Source: Pseudomonas citronellolis
GTDB taxonomy: Bacteria; Pseudomonadota; Gammaproteobacteria; Pseudomonadales; Pseudomonadaceae
Length of the DNA stretch: 64,000 nt
Direction of reading: 5' to 3'
Assembly: GCF_029335315.1 (NCBI RefSeq)
Contig: NZ_JARJLT010000099.1
Coordinates: forward strand, 1 to 64,000
In this document: in pieces, positions 28,299-37,178 of the stretch
How the letters are laid out: each line of letters begins with the position of its first letter
Numbering within the stretch: position 1 is the stretch's first letter
The notes under the pieces: generated by a model
Database searches by the model: none
The model's input: the letters and a program-made list of their open reading frames with translations, nothing else
Told to the model about the DNA's origin: nothing
Program-made: the position numbers and the translations under genes

Positions 28299-29831
28299 AT
28301 GCAAGCCAATAGTGCCGACACGGGCGTGCCCGGCGCCGGGAAGCGGTTCAGCCGCAGTTTCCTCGGCTGGGCCTGCCTGTTCGGGCTGATCGCCCTGGCC
28401 TCGGAGATGGTCGGTCCGGAATACCTGGACCCGGACCACGCCAAGTTCATCTTCATCGTCGGTGGCCTGGGCCTGTGGCGCTACAGCAACGCGGCGATCC
28501 ACTTCCTGCGCGGCATGTACTTCCTGCACTGGAAGTTCCCGCGCATCCGCCGCGCGGTAGAGCGCATGGGCGACGCCGCGCTGCCGGACCACCTGTTCAT
28601 GGTGGTCACCAGCTTCCGCATCCCCACCGCCACCACCTACAAGGTGTACCGCTCGGTGTTCGAGGAAGTGCAGCGCCTGCCGGTGCCGTGCACGGTGATC
28701 GCCTCGATCGTCGAGCGCGGTGACGAGAACTTCATCAAGCAGATCATGCGCGAGGTGGTCAGCGAGCGCCGCGACATCAAGCTGGTGATCGTCCGCGCCC
28801 GCGGCACCGGCAAGCGCGACGGCCTGGCCCACGCGTTCCGCGCGCTGTCGCGGCAGATGCCGCTGGAGAACTCGGCGGTGGGCGTGGTCGACGGCGACAC
28901 CATCATGCTGCCCGGCTGCGTCGAGCGCGCGGTCAAGCTGTTCGCCTACCTGCCCAGCGTCGGCGGCCTGACCACCAACGAATACTGCGAGGTGGAAGGC
29001 GGCAAGCTGGTCAAGGAGTGGCACACCATGCGCTTCGTCCAGCGCCACATCAACATGTGCTCGATGGCCCTGTCCAAGCGCGTGCTGACCCTGACCGGGC
29101 GCCTGTCGTTCTTCCGCGCCAGCGTGATGACCGACCCGGACTTCATCAAGGACGTCGAGGCCGACTTCCTCGAACACTGGCGCCTGGGGCGCTTCCAGTT
29201 CCTCACCGGCGACGACAAGTCCTCCTGGTTCAGCCTGATGCGGGCCGGCTGGGACACCTTCTACGTCCCCGACAGCCACACGCTGACGGTGGAGCATCCG
29301 CCGGACAGCAACTTCTTCCGCGCGACCCGCCAGCTGATGTTCCGCTGGTACGGCAACTCGCTGCGGCAGAACTTCCGGGCCACCAGCCTGCTCGGTCTGG
29401 ACCGCCTGGGAGCCTTCACCATGTACGTGCTGTACGACCAGCGCATTTCCATGTGGACCTGCCTCATGGGGCTCACCGCCTCGGTGGCGGCCTCGCTGCT
29501 GTTCGGCGTGCAGTACCTGCTGGTGTACCTGTTCTGGGTGCTGCTGTCGCGCAGCCTGGTGACCCTGCTGTTCCACTTCAGCGGGCACCCGGTCGATGCG
29601 TTGTACCCGTTCGTTCTCTATTACAACCAGATCGTGGGTTCCCTGATGAAGGTCTACGCGCTCTTCCATATGGATCAGCAGAGCTGGACCCGACAGAAGA
29701 CCACCCTGGCGAACGGCCGCGTCGGTTTCGACGCGGCCCTGAACCGCTGGTCCTCGAAGGCGATGATGCTGTCCTCCATCGCGATTTTCCTCGGGGTCGT
29801 CTCGGTTCTGCTGGAACTCACGCAACTCTAA
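28299..29831 (+). CDS. alg8: Alginate polymerase glycosyltransferase Alg8
   Basis: Alg8 is the inner-membrane GT2 glycosyltransferase that polymerises mannuronate from GDP-ManA. It has 510 residues. Visible are an N-terminal membrane segment (about 18-40), the DxD-type VVDGDTIML, the acidic pair in LTGDDKSSW, an RQLMFRWYG segment equivalent to the QxxRW region, and C-terminal membrane helices (from about 380, then SSIAIFLGVVSVLLEL). It works with the c-di-GMP receptor Alg44, which follows 18 bp downstream. ATG 28299 lies just after GGGGAGAAAGG. Confidence 0.95.
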   Translation: MQANSADTGVPGAGKRFSRSFLGWACLFGLIALASEMVGPEYLDPDHAKFIFIVGGLGLWRYSNAAIHFLRGMYFLHWKFPRIRRAVERMGDAALPDHLFMVVTSFRIPTATTYKVYRSVFEEVQRLPVPCTVIASIVERGDENFIKQIMREVVSERRDIKLVIVRARGTGKRDGLAHAFRALSRQMPLENSAVGVVDGDTIMLPGCVERAVKLFAYLPSVGGLTTNEYCEVEGGKLVKEWHTMRFVQRHINMCSMALSKRVLTLTGRLSFFRASVMTDPDFIKDVEADFLEHWRLGRFQFLTGDDKSSWFSLMRAGWDTFYVPDSHTLTVEHPPDSNFFRATRQLMFRWYGNSLRQNFRATSLLGLDRLGAFTMYVLYDQRISMWTCLMGLTASVAASLLFGVQYLLVYLFWVLLSRSLVTLLFHFSGHPVDALYPFVLYYNQIVGSLMKVYALFHMDQQSWTRQKTTLANGRVGFDAALNRWSSKAMMLSSIAIFLGVVSVLLELTQL

Positions 29832-29849
29832 GGCATAGGCGCGCAACCC

Positions 29850-30983
29850 ATGAACACTCCCGCAAACGTCGTCCACGAGGCGATCGACGAACGCCAGTAC
29901 GTCCGCACCAAGATCCCCGCCCGGGTGATCCTCAGCGGCGGCGGCCAGCCGCAGATCGAATGCGAGCTGCAGGACATCTCCCTGGGCGGCATCGGCCTGA
30001 CCCACGACCAGCCGCTGAAGATCGGCAGCCTGCTGCACGCGTCGGTCAAGCTGAAGCTGAACAAGATCGACCTCAACGTCGATGCCATGGTGAAGATCGT
30101 TTCCCAGCGCGGCAGCGAAGTCGGCGCTCAGTTCGTCGAGCTGGACGCGCAGAAGCGCGACATCCTGCGCTACATCATCAGCGCCTACATGTCCGGCGAG
30201 ATCGCCGACATCAACGGCCTGTTCAACGTGATGCAGCGCGAGAACTACATCAAGGAGCGCAAGCAGAAGGGCGCCCAGCCGCGCACCTTCGGCGACCGCC
30301 TGAAGGCCGCCCTGGGCTCCCTGGCGTTCACCGCCGTGGGTCTGCTGGCGCTGACCTTCGTGGCCTACAAGGTCTACATGCTGTTCTTCCGCGTGCCGGC
30401 GGTGCAGGCCGTGGTCAGCGCCAACACCTACGTGCTGAGCATGCCGGAGAACGGCTACGTGAAGTACCTGCTCAAGCCGGGCCAGACCGAGGTCAAGGTC
30501 GGCGAGCCGGTGGCCAGCGTCTCGACCCAGCTGGCGACCCGCTTCACCACCCCGGCGGACATGGCCGCGCTGTCCAACCTGGCGCCCGGCGACGTGCAGA
30601 CCCTGCTCGGCCGCGCGACCATCGAGACGGTGATCAACAGCCCCTGCGACTGCGAGCTGTACTTCCCGGCGCCGCGCCTGGACGGCTACGCCTACAAGGA
30701 CGCGCCACTGGTGCACCTGGTGCCCAGGGGCGAGGACCTGTTCGTCCGCGCCAGCGTGCCGGCGGCCAAGCTCGCCGACCTCAACCGCGTGCGCTCGGTG
30801 CGCCTGAGCGTGTTCGGCGGTGAGGAGAACGTGCGCGGCGAGATCATCGGTTCCAGCGTCGACGAGAAGACCCAGAACCTGGTGCTGAACATCCGTCCGG
30901 AGCAGCCGCTGCCCCGCGACGCTTACCAGAAGCCGGCGGCGGTGGACCTGTACCTCGGCCTGCCCTCCGGCCCGAGCTTCTGA
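29850..30983 (+). CDS. alg44: c-di-GMP receptor and co-polymerase Alg44
   Basis: This 377-residue protein has an N-terminal cytoplasmic PilZ domain, one membrane helix (about 156-178, LAFTAVGLLALTFVAYKVYM) and a periplasmic HlyD-like domain. The PilZ c-di-GMP ligands are intact: Arg15 and Arg19 (ERQYVRTKIPAR), Asp42 and Ser44 (DISLGG), each two positions earlier than the published P. aeruginosa residues. Polymerisation is therefore probably gated by c-di-GMP here too. The periplasmic part contains CDCELYFPAP and may connect to AlgK and AlgX. Confidence 0.95.
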   Translation: MNTPANVVHEAIDERQYVRTKIPARVILSGGGQPQIECELQDISLGGIGLTHDQPLKIGSLLHASVKLKLNKIDLNVDAMVKIVSQRGSEVGAQFVELDAQKRDILRYIISAYMSGEIADINGLFNVMQRENYIKERKQKGAQPRTFGDRLKAALGSLAFTAVGLLALTFVAYKVYMLFFRVPAVQAVVSANTYVLSMPENGYVKYLLKPGQTEVKVGEPVASVSTQLATRFTTPADMAALSNLAPGDVQTLLGRATIETVINSPCDCELYFPAPRLDGYAYKDAPLVHLVPRGEDLFVRASVPAAKLADLNRVRSVRLSVFGGEENVRGEIIGSSVDEKTQNLVLNIRPEQPLPRDAYQKPAAVDLYLGLPSGPSF

Positions 30984-30991
30984 GGCTGGCG

Positions 30992-32446
30992 ATGAAGGCG
31001 CATTCCTCCCTGCTGCTGGCCGCGCTGTTCGCCGGTTTCGCCCTCTCGGCCAACGCCGGGCAGAGCCTCGAACAGATCCGCTACGCGCTGTACAAGGACC
31101 CCAACGCCGACGTGCTGGCCGACCTGCGCGCGCTGGCCGAGCGCGGCGACCTGGCGTCCAAGCAGCTGCTTGGCGAGCGCCTGGCCGCCGGTGATTCGGC
31201 CAACGCCGAGCAGTCCCTGGCGCTGTACAAGGAGGCCTTCGCCGGCGGCCGCGGCGAGGTGCCGGCGCTGGCCTCCATGGCCCGTCTGCTCGACGCCAAC
31301 CCGCGCCTGCGCAAGGCCAACGCCGAGTACGTGCGCGACGCCCTCGGACGCTACCCGCACGAGCGCGACCCGCGCACCCTGGACGCCACCCTGGAAGTCT
31401 TCGTGGTGTTCCCCGAGTACTTCGACAACGCCCGGGTGCAACGCCTGATCGAACTGTACGAAGCCTCGTGCCTGGAGTTCTGCCGGCCGCAGTTCTTCCG
31501 CGCGGTGCTCGCCGAGCGCCAGGGCCAGCGCGAGCTGGCCGAGCGCCTGTACCGCAAGTCGGTGCGCGTGGATACCCGTGCGGTGGTGCGTTACTACGAG
31601 TTCCTCGGCGACCGCCAGGACACCGAGTTCCCGGCCTTCGCGCGCAGCCTGCAGGGGCAGATGGGCAGCCTGCCGGTGGAGACGGTGCAGCGCATCGCGA
31701 CCTTGCTGGACAGCATCTACTCCACCCGCAATGGCCTGGCCGCCATCGAGAACCGCGCCGCCCGCGAGGCCGACGCCGGCCTCGACGGCGACGAGAAGGA
31801 CGCCGCCAAGCAGGCCGAGGAAGCCCGCGCCAAGGCCCAGCAACAGGTCGAGGCGCGGCAGAACGCCGAGGTTCGCGCCTGGCTGGACAACGCCGTGGGC
31901 CGCAACTGGGTGCCGGCGATGGTCAGCAAGGTCAACAACATGACCTCCTGGCCCACCGACTTCACCGCCGACCAGGCGCTGGCGCTGGTCGACCGCGTCG
32001 CCGCCAGCGACCCGCAGCAGGGCAAGGCGCTGCGCGTCTCGGTGCTGATGGTGACCAACTGGCTGACCCTCGACCCGGAGAAGGCCCACGGCCTGATCGA
32101 GGAACTGCTGGCCGACCACTACCGCGACGCCAACCTGCTGCTGGGTGACCTCTACAGCCGCGGCGGCCTCGACGAGGCGGACCAGGACAAGGCCCTGGCG
32201 ATCTTCAAGGAGCAGGCGCGCCTGGGCGCGCCCTCGGCCTTCTACCGGATCGCCAGCATCTACTACATCGGCCGTTCCATCTGCCACGACAAGGTGCAGG
32301 CCCACGCCTATGCCGAGGCCTCCATGGGGCTCGGCGAGTTCCGTGCGCGCGGGCTGCTCAAGCGCCTGGAAAAGGACATGACCGCCGACGAGCTGGCGCG
32401 CGCCGCCGTCGTCCGCGACCAGATCATCAAGGAGTACCGGCTGTGA
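30992..32446 (+). CDS. algK: AlgK-like periplasmic TPR/Sel1 scaffold without lipobox
   Basis: This 484-residue protein has a type I signal peptide (SLLLAALFAGFALSANA) and helical TPR/Sel1-like repeats, clearest at the C-terminus (ANLLLGDLYSRGGL, SAFYRIASIYYIGRS). A charged, Gln/Ala-rich helix lies near 265-290. Position between alg44 and algE and the repeat architecture identify it as AlgK, the scaffold that places AlgE in the outer membrane. Unlike P. aeruginosa AlgK, which is a lipoprotein, it has no cysteine at the cleavage site and no upstream start that would supply one. Similarity is weak enough that a different TPR protein in the AlgK slot is possible. Confidence 0.75.
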   Translation: MKAHSSLLLAALFAGFALSANAGQSLEQIRYALYKDPNADVLADLRALAERGDLASKQLLGERLAAGDSANAEQSLALYKEAFAGGRGEVPALASMARLLDANPRLRKANAEYVRDALGRYPHERDPRTLDATLEVFVVFPEYFDNARVQRLIELYEASCLEFCRPQFFRAVLAERQGQRELAERLYRKSVRVDTRAVVRYYEFLGDRQDTEFPAFARSLQGQMGSLPVETVQRIATLLDSIYSTRNGLAAIENRAAREADAGLDGDEKDAAKQAEEARAKAQQQVEARQNAEVRAWLDNAVGRNWVPAMVSKVNNMTSWPTDFTADQALALVDRVAASDPQQGKALRVSVLMVTNWLTLDPEKAHGLIEELLADHYRDANLLLGDLYSRGGLDEADQDKALAIFKEQARLGAPSAFYRIASIYYIGRSICHDKVQAHAYAEASMGLGEFRARGLLKRLEKDMTADELARAAVVRDQIIKEYRL

Positions 32447-33903
32447 AGGACCTGAAGACCGTCATCGGCACCCTGGCGCTGCTCGCCCCGGTGCTGGCCC
32501 AGGCCGCCGACGAAGGCGCGTTCGATTCCCCTGCCGATAGCCATGCCGCCGCGCCGGCGTCGCTGTCGCAGACCACCCAGGCACCGGTGACCTCGGAGTT
32601 CTTCAACAAGCTGACCATGCAGGGCGGCTTCGGCCCGCAGGACTCGGTGATCGGCAACGGTCGCGAGAGCTTCTACAGCCTGCGCTACGAGCCGACCTTC
32701 ATCTGGTACTCGCCGGAACAGCGCTGGGCCAAGTGGCAGGTGTTCGGCCGCGCCTGGATCAACTACGACTCCAGCCAGGCCACCACCGGGCTGCAGGACA
32801 ACAACCAGCAGGCCGACCGCAGCTACGAGCGCCCCGAGTACTTCTACTCGGAGCTGCGCGAGCTGTACGTGCGACGCAACCTGATCGGCGACGACCCGCG
32901 CTTCTCCGCCTCCCTCGGCCGCCAGCGCTTCTACGACACCTACGGCATCTGGTGGGACGACAGCATCGAATCGCTGCGCCTGAACTACAACGACACCTTC
33001 GCCAACGGCTTCGTCGCCGTGGCGCAGAAGTTCTGGAACTACAACACCGACGTCAACGCCCTCGACCCGCGCGACAAGCACACCTTCTACGGCATGGGCG
33101 AATACGCCCTGCGCTGGAGCGGCAACAACTGGGTGGGCACGCGCTTCCTCTACGAGGACGACCGCTCCGACAAGGACCCGGACGACCCGCAGGACTTCAC
33201 CGGCTGGCGCGCCGGGCTGTTCTTCAAGGGCGACGACCTGGATGTCACCCCGGTGTTCAGCGACTACCACCTGGAGCTGGCCGGCCTCACCGGCAAGGTG
33301 CGCAGCACCGACGACAACTACGTCAGTAGCCGCGACGACACCCGTGGCTGGATGGCCCTGGGCGAGATCGGCAAGCGCTTCGAGGCGCTGCCCTGGACGC
33401 CGCGCGTCGCCCTGCGCGGTGGCATCACCGACAAGCCTTCGGACGAGAACGACGGCTTCCGCCTGAACCGCATCGAGTCCGACCGCATCATCAACCCGGA
33501 CACCTACAGCACACGCCTGGTCAGCTCCTTCGTGCGCCTGGACATGCGCAACCTGAAGTACTACGGCGTGGCCCTGGAAACCCGGCCGACCCCGCGCAGC
33601 TCGCTGGATTTCCGCGTCTCCGACCTGCGCATGCGCGACCCCGACGGCGACCTGCCGGTGCGCGTGGACCGCGAGCAGAGCCGCGAGCGCAACCGCGCGC
33701 GCGACGCCGGCACGCTCTCCGGCGGCGACTCGATCGGCCAGGTCTACGACCTCAATTACTACTGGAAGATGTTCCCGCAGGCCTGGCAGGGCAAGCACGT
33801 AGACCTCAATGCGCTGGTCAGCGCCAGCTACCTGAAGGCCGGCAGCGCGCTGCAGAGCGGCGACGACTACCAGCTGTCCTTCGGCATCGTGCTGCGTTAC
33901 TAA
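32443..33903 (+). CDS. algE: Alginate export outer membrane porin AlgE
   Basis: This is an 18-stranded alginate-export-type barrel of 486 residues with a signal peptide (TLALLAPVLAQA). The family pattern is recognisable: LRELYVRRNLIGDDPRFSAS, GRQRFYDTYGIWWDDSIES, and alternating aromatic/polar strands ending in SFGIVLRY. Many acidic and arginine residues are expected to line the pore for a polyuronate. Its GTG start overlaps the algK stop by four bases (GTGA), so AlgK and AlgE are translationally coupled. It looks diverged from P. aeruginosa AlgE. Confidence 0.85.
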   Translation: MKDLKTVIGTLALLAPVLAQAADEGAFDSPADSHAAAPASLSQTTQAPVTSEFFNKLTMQGGFGPQDSVIGNGRESFYSLRYEPTFIWYSPEQRWAKWQVFGRAWINYDSSQATTGLQDNNQQADRSYERPEYFYSELRELYVRRNLIGDDPRFSASLGRQRFYDTYGIWWDDSIESLRLNYNDTFANGFVAVAQKFWNYNTDVNALDPRDKHTFYGMGEYALRWSGNNWVGTRFLYEDDRSDKDPDDPQDFTGWRAGLFFKGDDLDVTPVFSDYHLELAGLTGKVRSTDDNYVSSRDDTRGWMALGEIGKRFEALPWTPRVALRGGITDKPSDENDGFRLNRIESDRIINPDTYSTRLVSSFVRLDMRNLKYYGVALETRPTPRSSLDFRVSDLRMRDPDGDLPVRVDREQSRERNRARDAGTLSGGDSIGQVYDLNYYWKMFPQAWQGKHVDLNALVSASYLKAGSALQSGDDYQLSFGIVLRY

Positions 33904-33919
33904 GGAGAGGGCCCGTCCG

Positions 33920-35347
33920 ATGATCTTCGCTTCCAACGTCTTCCTCTTCCTCTACCTGCCGGTGTTCCTGGCCATCTACTACCTGGCGCGGCCGGCCTGG
34001 CGCTCCACGGTGATCGTCGCCGGCAGCTACATCTTCTACGCCTGGTGGCGCCCGGACTTCCTCCTGCTGTTCGTCGCCATCACCTACTGGAACTACTGGT
34101 TCGGCCTGCGCATCAAGGCGCGCCTGGACGCCGGCGACAAGCGCCTGGCCCTGCGCCTGCTGTGGATCGGCATCGTCGGCAACCTGTCGACCCTGGGCTA
34201 CTTCAAGTACGCCAACTTCGGCGTCGAGGTGATCGCCGCGCTGCTGGCGCCGCTGGGCATCAACACCTTCACCCTGGAGCACATCTTCCTGCCCCTGGGC
34301 ATCTCCTTCTATGTGTTCCACGCCCTGAGCTACATCGTCGACATCTACCGCAAGGACGCCGAGCCGACGAACAACTTCGTCGACTTCGCCGCCTTCGTCG
34401 CGCTCTTCCCGCACCTGGTGGCCGGGCCGATCCTGCGCTACAGCCAGCTGGCCCCGCAGCTGCGCCAGCGCGAGCACTCGCTGGAGCTGTTCAGCCTGGG
34501 CGTGTGCCGTTTCCTCCAGGGCTTCATCATGAAGGTGCTGATCGCCGACAACCTGGCGCCCATGAGCGGGCTGTTCGTCGGCCAGGCAGAGCTGCAGTTC
34601 TCCGACGCCTGGTTCGGCCTGGTGGCGTCCTCGCTGCAGCTGTACTTCGACTTCGCCGGGTACAGCTGCATGGCCATCGGCCTGGCGCTGATGATGGGCT
34701 TCCGCTTCCCGGAGAACTTCAACCACCCCTGGGTCTCGCAGAGCGTCACCGAGTTCTGGCAGCGCTGGCACATGACCCTGGCGCACTTCCTGCGCGACTA
34801 CGTGTACATGCCCATGGTCCGCAAGCGCTTCGCCGGCGCGCTGCCGGCGCTGGTGTACACCATGATCCTCTCCGGCCTGTGGCACGGCGCCAGCTTCGCC
34901 TTCATCTGCTGGGGCCTGTTCTTCGGCGTGGCCATGGTGGTGGAGCGCAAGCTCGGCATCGCCACCAAGCTCAACACCCCCTACAGCCTGTGGCGCAACC
35001 TGCGCACCTTCGCGCTGATCATCCTCAGCATGCCGCTGTTCTTCACCAACAACCTGGCCCACAGCCTGGACATCTACGCTGCGCTGTTCGGCCTGCACGG
35101 CTTCGGCAGCCTGGACATGTACGTGCTCGGCGCCTCGAAGATGACCATGGCCTTCACCGCCCTGGCGCTGGTGTGGCTGGCGCTGGCCGGGATCAACAAC
35201 GTGCGTTTCTACGCCGGCAACAAGGACGGTTACTTCATGGCCTCGGTGAGCGGCCTGAACATGCTGCTGCTGTGGGCGGGCTTCTTCGTCGCCCTGTCGA
35301 GCCTGGCGGCGAATTCCTTCTCGCCCTTCCTCTATTTCCAGTTCTAG
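33920..35347 (+). CDS. algI: Membrane-bound O-acyltransferase AlgI
   Basis: AlgI is the MBOAT membrane protein that passes acetyl groups across the inner membrane for alginate O-acetylation. It has 475 residues, about 45 shorter than P. aeruginosa AlgI, mainly at the C-terminus. The catalytic His322 is in SGLWHGASFAFICWG, at the same number as in P. aeruginosa. Other MBOAT signatures are LPLGISFYVFHALSYIVDIYR and FWQRWHMTLAHFLRDYVYMP. About ten hydrophobic segments are visible. It begins the algIJF block, here directly after algE. Confidence 0.96.
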   Translation: MIFASNVFLFLYLPVFLAIYYLARPAWRSTVIVAGSYIFYAWWRPDFLLLFVAITYWNYWFGLRIKARLDAGDKRLALRLLWIGIVGNLSTLGYFKYANFGVEVIAALLAPLGINTFTLEHIFLPLGISFYVFHALSYIVDIYRKDAEPTNNFVDFAAFVALFPHLVAGPILRYSQLAPQLRQREHSLELFSLGVCRFLQGFIMKVLIADNLAPMSGLFVGQAELQFSDAWFGLVASSLQLYFDFAGYSCMAIGLALMMGFRFPENFNHPWVSQSVTEFWQRWHMTLAHFLRDYVYMPMVRKRFAGALPALVYTMILSGLWHGASFAFICWGLFFGVAMVVERKLGIATKLNTPYSLWRNLRTFALIILSMPLFFTNNLAHSLDIYAALFGLHGFGSLDMYVLGASKMTMAFTALALVWLALAGINNVRFYAGNKDGYFMASVSGLNMLLLWAGFFVALSSLAANSFSPFLYFQF

Positions 35348-35357
35348 GAGGCCCGCC

Positions 35358-36461
35358 ATGTTCCCGGTGATGAAATCGGCCAGCAAGCTCAACGGCATCC
35401 TGTTCATAGCGCTGATGGCGGCCATGTTCGTCTACTCGCTGCCGGCGGTGTTCGGCTTCGCCAAGGGCCAGACCGAGGCGCTCGGGCTGTTCCTCGACGG
35501 CAAGCTGCTGCGGCGTTTCGAGAAGGTCTACGACAAGCGCTTCTTCCTCCGCGAGCCCTCGGTGCGGCTGTGGGCCGACGCGCGCTTCATGCTCTTCGGC
35601 GAAGGCAGCAGCGGGGTGGTGCTGGGCAACGACGGCTGGCTGTTCACCAATCAAGAGTACCTGGTGCCCACCGACCTGCCGCACAACCTCGACCAGCAGG
35701 TGCAGCGCATCGTCGACGTGCAGCGACGCCTGCGCGAGCACGGCAAGGAGCTGATCCTGCTGCCGCTGCCGATGAAGGTCGACGTCTACGCCGAGCATGC
35801 CCGGCGCCAGCCCGACCCGCGCGCCCTGGGCCTGTACGACAGCTTCACCGCCGAGCTCGGCCAGCGCGGGGTGAAGGTCTCGCCGATCCGCGCGCCTTTC
35901 CTCGCCCAGCGCGACGCCAGCGAGCTGTTCGTGCCCAACGACACCCACTGGAGCCCGGCCGGCGCGCGCCTGGCCGCCGCCAGCTTCGCCGCCCAGCAGC
36001 CGCAGCTGGTGGGCGGCCTGGCCTACCGGTCGCAGCAGGTCGGCGAGAAGGAGCACAAGGGCGACCTGCTCAACTACATGCTGTTCAGCCCCGACCTGGC
36101 CCCGCAGGAGTTCCACCTGGCGCGCCTGCCGGTCTACGAGACCCTGCGCCAGCAGCAGCCGGTGAGCGACGACAACCTGTTCGGCGAACAGGACCCGTCG
36201 ATCCTCCTGGTGGGCACCAGCTACAGCAAGATCGACGACTGGAACTTCGTCGGCTTCCTCAAGGAGGCGCTGCAGACCGACCTGGTGAGCATCGCCGTGG
36301 AAGCCCGTGGGCCGTTCCAGGCGATGGACGAATTCCTCGCCGGCAAGGAACTCCAGGACCAGGCCATCCAGACCGTGATCTGGGAATTCCCGCTGCGCAC
36401 CCTGCTGGCCCAGCGCGAAGGCTCGAGCCTGGTCGCCGACGACCAGCCGCACCATTTCTGA
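35358..36461 (+). CDS. algJ: Alginate O-acetyltransferase AlgJ
   Basis: AlgJ is a periplasmic, membrane-anchored SGNH/GDSL-like acetyl carrier-transferase. It has 367 residues. A signal anchor covers residues 12-30 (LFIALMAAMFVYSLPAVFG). The catalytic residues are in PNDTHWSP (Asp195, His197) and VGTSYSKIDDW (Ser288). NDGWLFTNQEYL is the usual N-terminal signature. It relays acetyl groups from AlgI/AlgF to AlgX. It starts 10 bp after algI. Confidence 0.95.
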   Translation: MFPVMKSASKLNGILFIALMAAMFVYSLPAVFGFAKGQTEALGLFLDGKLLRRFEKVYDKRFFLREPSVRLWADARFMLFGEGSSGVVLGNDGWLFTNQEYLVPTDLPHNLDQQVQRIVDVQRRLREHGKELILLPLPMKVDVYAEHARRQPDPRALGLYDSFTAELGQRGVKVSPIRAPFLAQRDASELFVPNDTHWSPAGARLAAASFAAQQPQLVGGLAYRSQQVGEKEHKGDLLNYMLFSPDLAPQEFHLARLPVYETLRQQQPVSDDNLFGEQDPSILLVGTSYSKIDDWNFVGFLKEALQTDLVSIAVEARGPFQAMDEFLAGKELQDQAIQTVIWEFPLRTLLAQREGSSLVADDQPHHF

Positions 36462-36477
36462 CTCCAAGGAGACCATC

Positions 36478-37125
36478 ATGCGCAATCGCCTCACCCATCT
36501 GCTCGCCGGCGCCGTCCTGCTGCTGGGCCTGGCCGGCTTGGCCCAGGCCAAGGACAGCAATGCCGACCTGTACGACGCCGTGGCCCCGGCCGACTCGGCC
36601 TTCGTCCGCGTGCTCAACCTCAGCAGCGGCAGCGTCGAGGCCAGCCTCAGCGGCAAGATCAACCCGCAGAAGGTCGCCGGCGGCCAGCTCAGCGGCTACC
36701 GCTTCGTGCCCAAGGGCGTACACCGCATCGCCATCGGCGGGCAGAGCCTGGAGGCCGACCTCAAGCCCAACACCGCCAGCACCGTGATCTACGAGGGCGG
36801 CAAGCTGACCTTGCTGGCCGACACCTTCGTCAACGAGCCGAAGAAGGCCCAGGTCGCCTTCTACAACCTCACCGCCGAACCGGTGGCGCTGAAGACCGTG
36901 GACGGCAAGCACGCCATCGTCGAGGCGCTACCGCAGAACCAGACCGGCGGGCGCATGGTGAACGAGATCAAGATCGCCTTCGCCGCCTACGCCGGCGACA
37001 AGAGCCTGGCCACCTTCGACGAGCAGTTCCTCAAGAAGGGCCGCTCCTACAGCTACCTGCTGCTGCCGGCCGGCTCCGGCTTCCGGACCATCAGCCTGGC
37101 CAACGCCATCGACCCCAGCGAGTGA
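36478..37125 (+). CDS. algF: Alginate O-acetylation protein AlgF
   Basis: This 215-residue periplasmic protein has a signal peptide (LLAGAVLLLGLAGLAQA) and two beta-sandwich halves (ADSAFVRVLNLSSGSVEASL and KAQVAFYNLTAEPVALKTV). AlgF is an adaptor in the acetylation relay with AlgJ and AlgX. It is 16 bp after algJ and is followed by a hairpin (37132-37155) that separates it from algX. Confidence 0.95.
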   Translation: MRNRLTHLLAGAVLLLGLAGLAQAKDSNADLYDAVAPADSAFVRVLNLSSGSVEASLSGKINPQKVAGGQLSGYRFVPKGVHRIAIGGQSLEADLKPNTASTVIYEGGKLTLLADTFVNEPKKAQVAFYNLTAEPVALKTVDGKHAIVEALPQNQTGGRMVNEIKIAFAAYAGDKSLATFDEQFLKKGRSYSYLLLPAGSGFRTISLANAIDPSE

Positions 37126-37131
37126 CCACCA

Positions 37132-37155
37132 GGCGCCGCCGGCACGGGCGGCGCC
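37132..37155 (+). terminator. Hairpin between algF and algX
   Basis: GGCGCCGCC (37132-37140), a GGCACG loop and GGCGGCGCC (37147-37155) form a perfect 9-bp stem followed by TTTCCCC. With only three T bases it is likely a partial terminator or attenuator before the algX-algL-algG group. Confidence 0.55.
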
Positions 37156-37178
37156 TTTCCCCCTCAGCGGATGAACCC

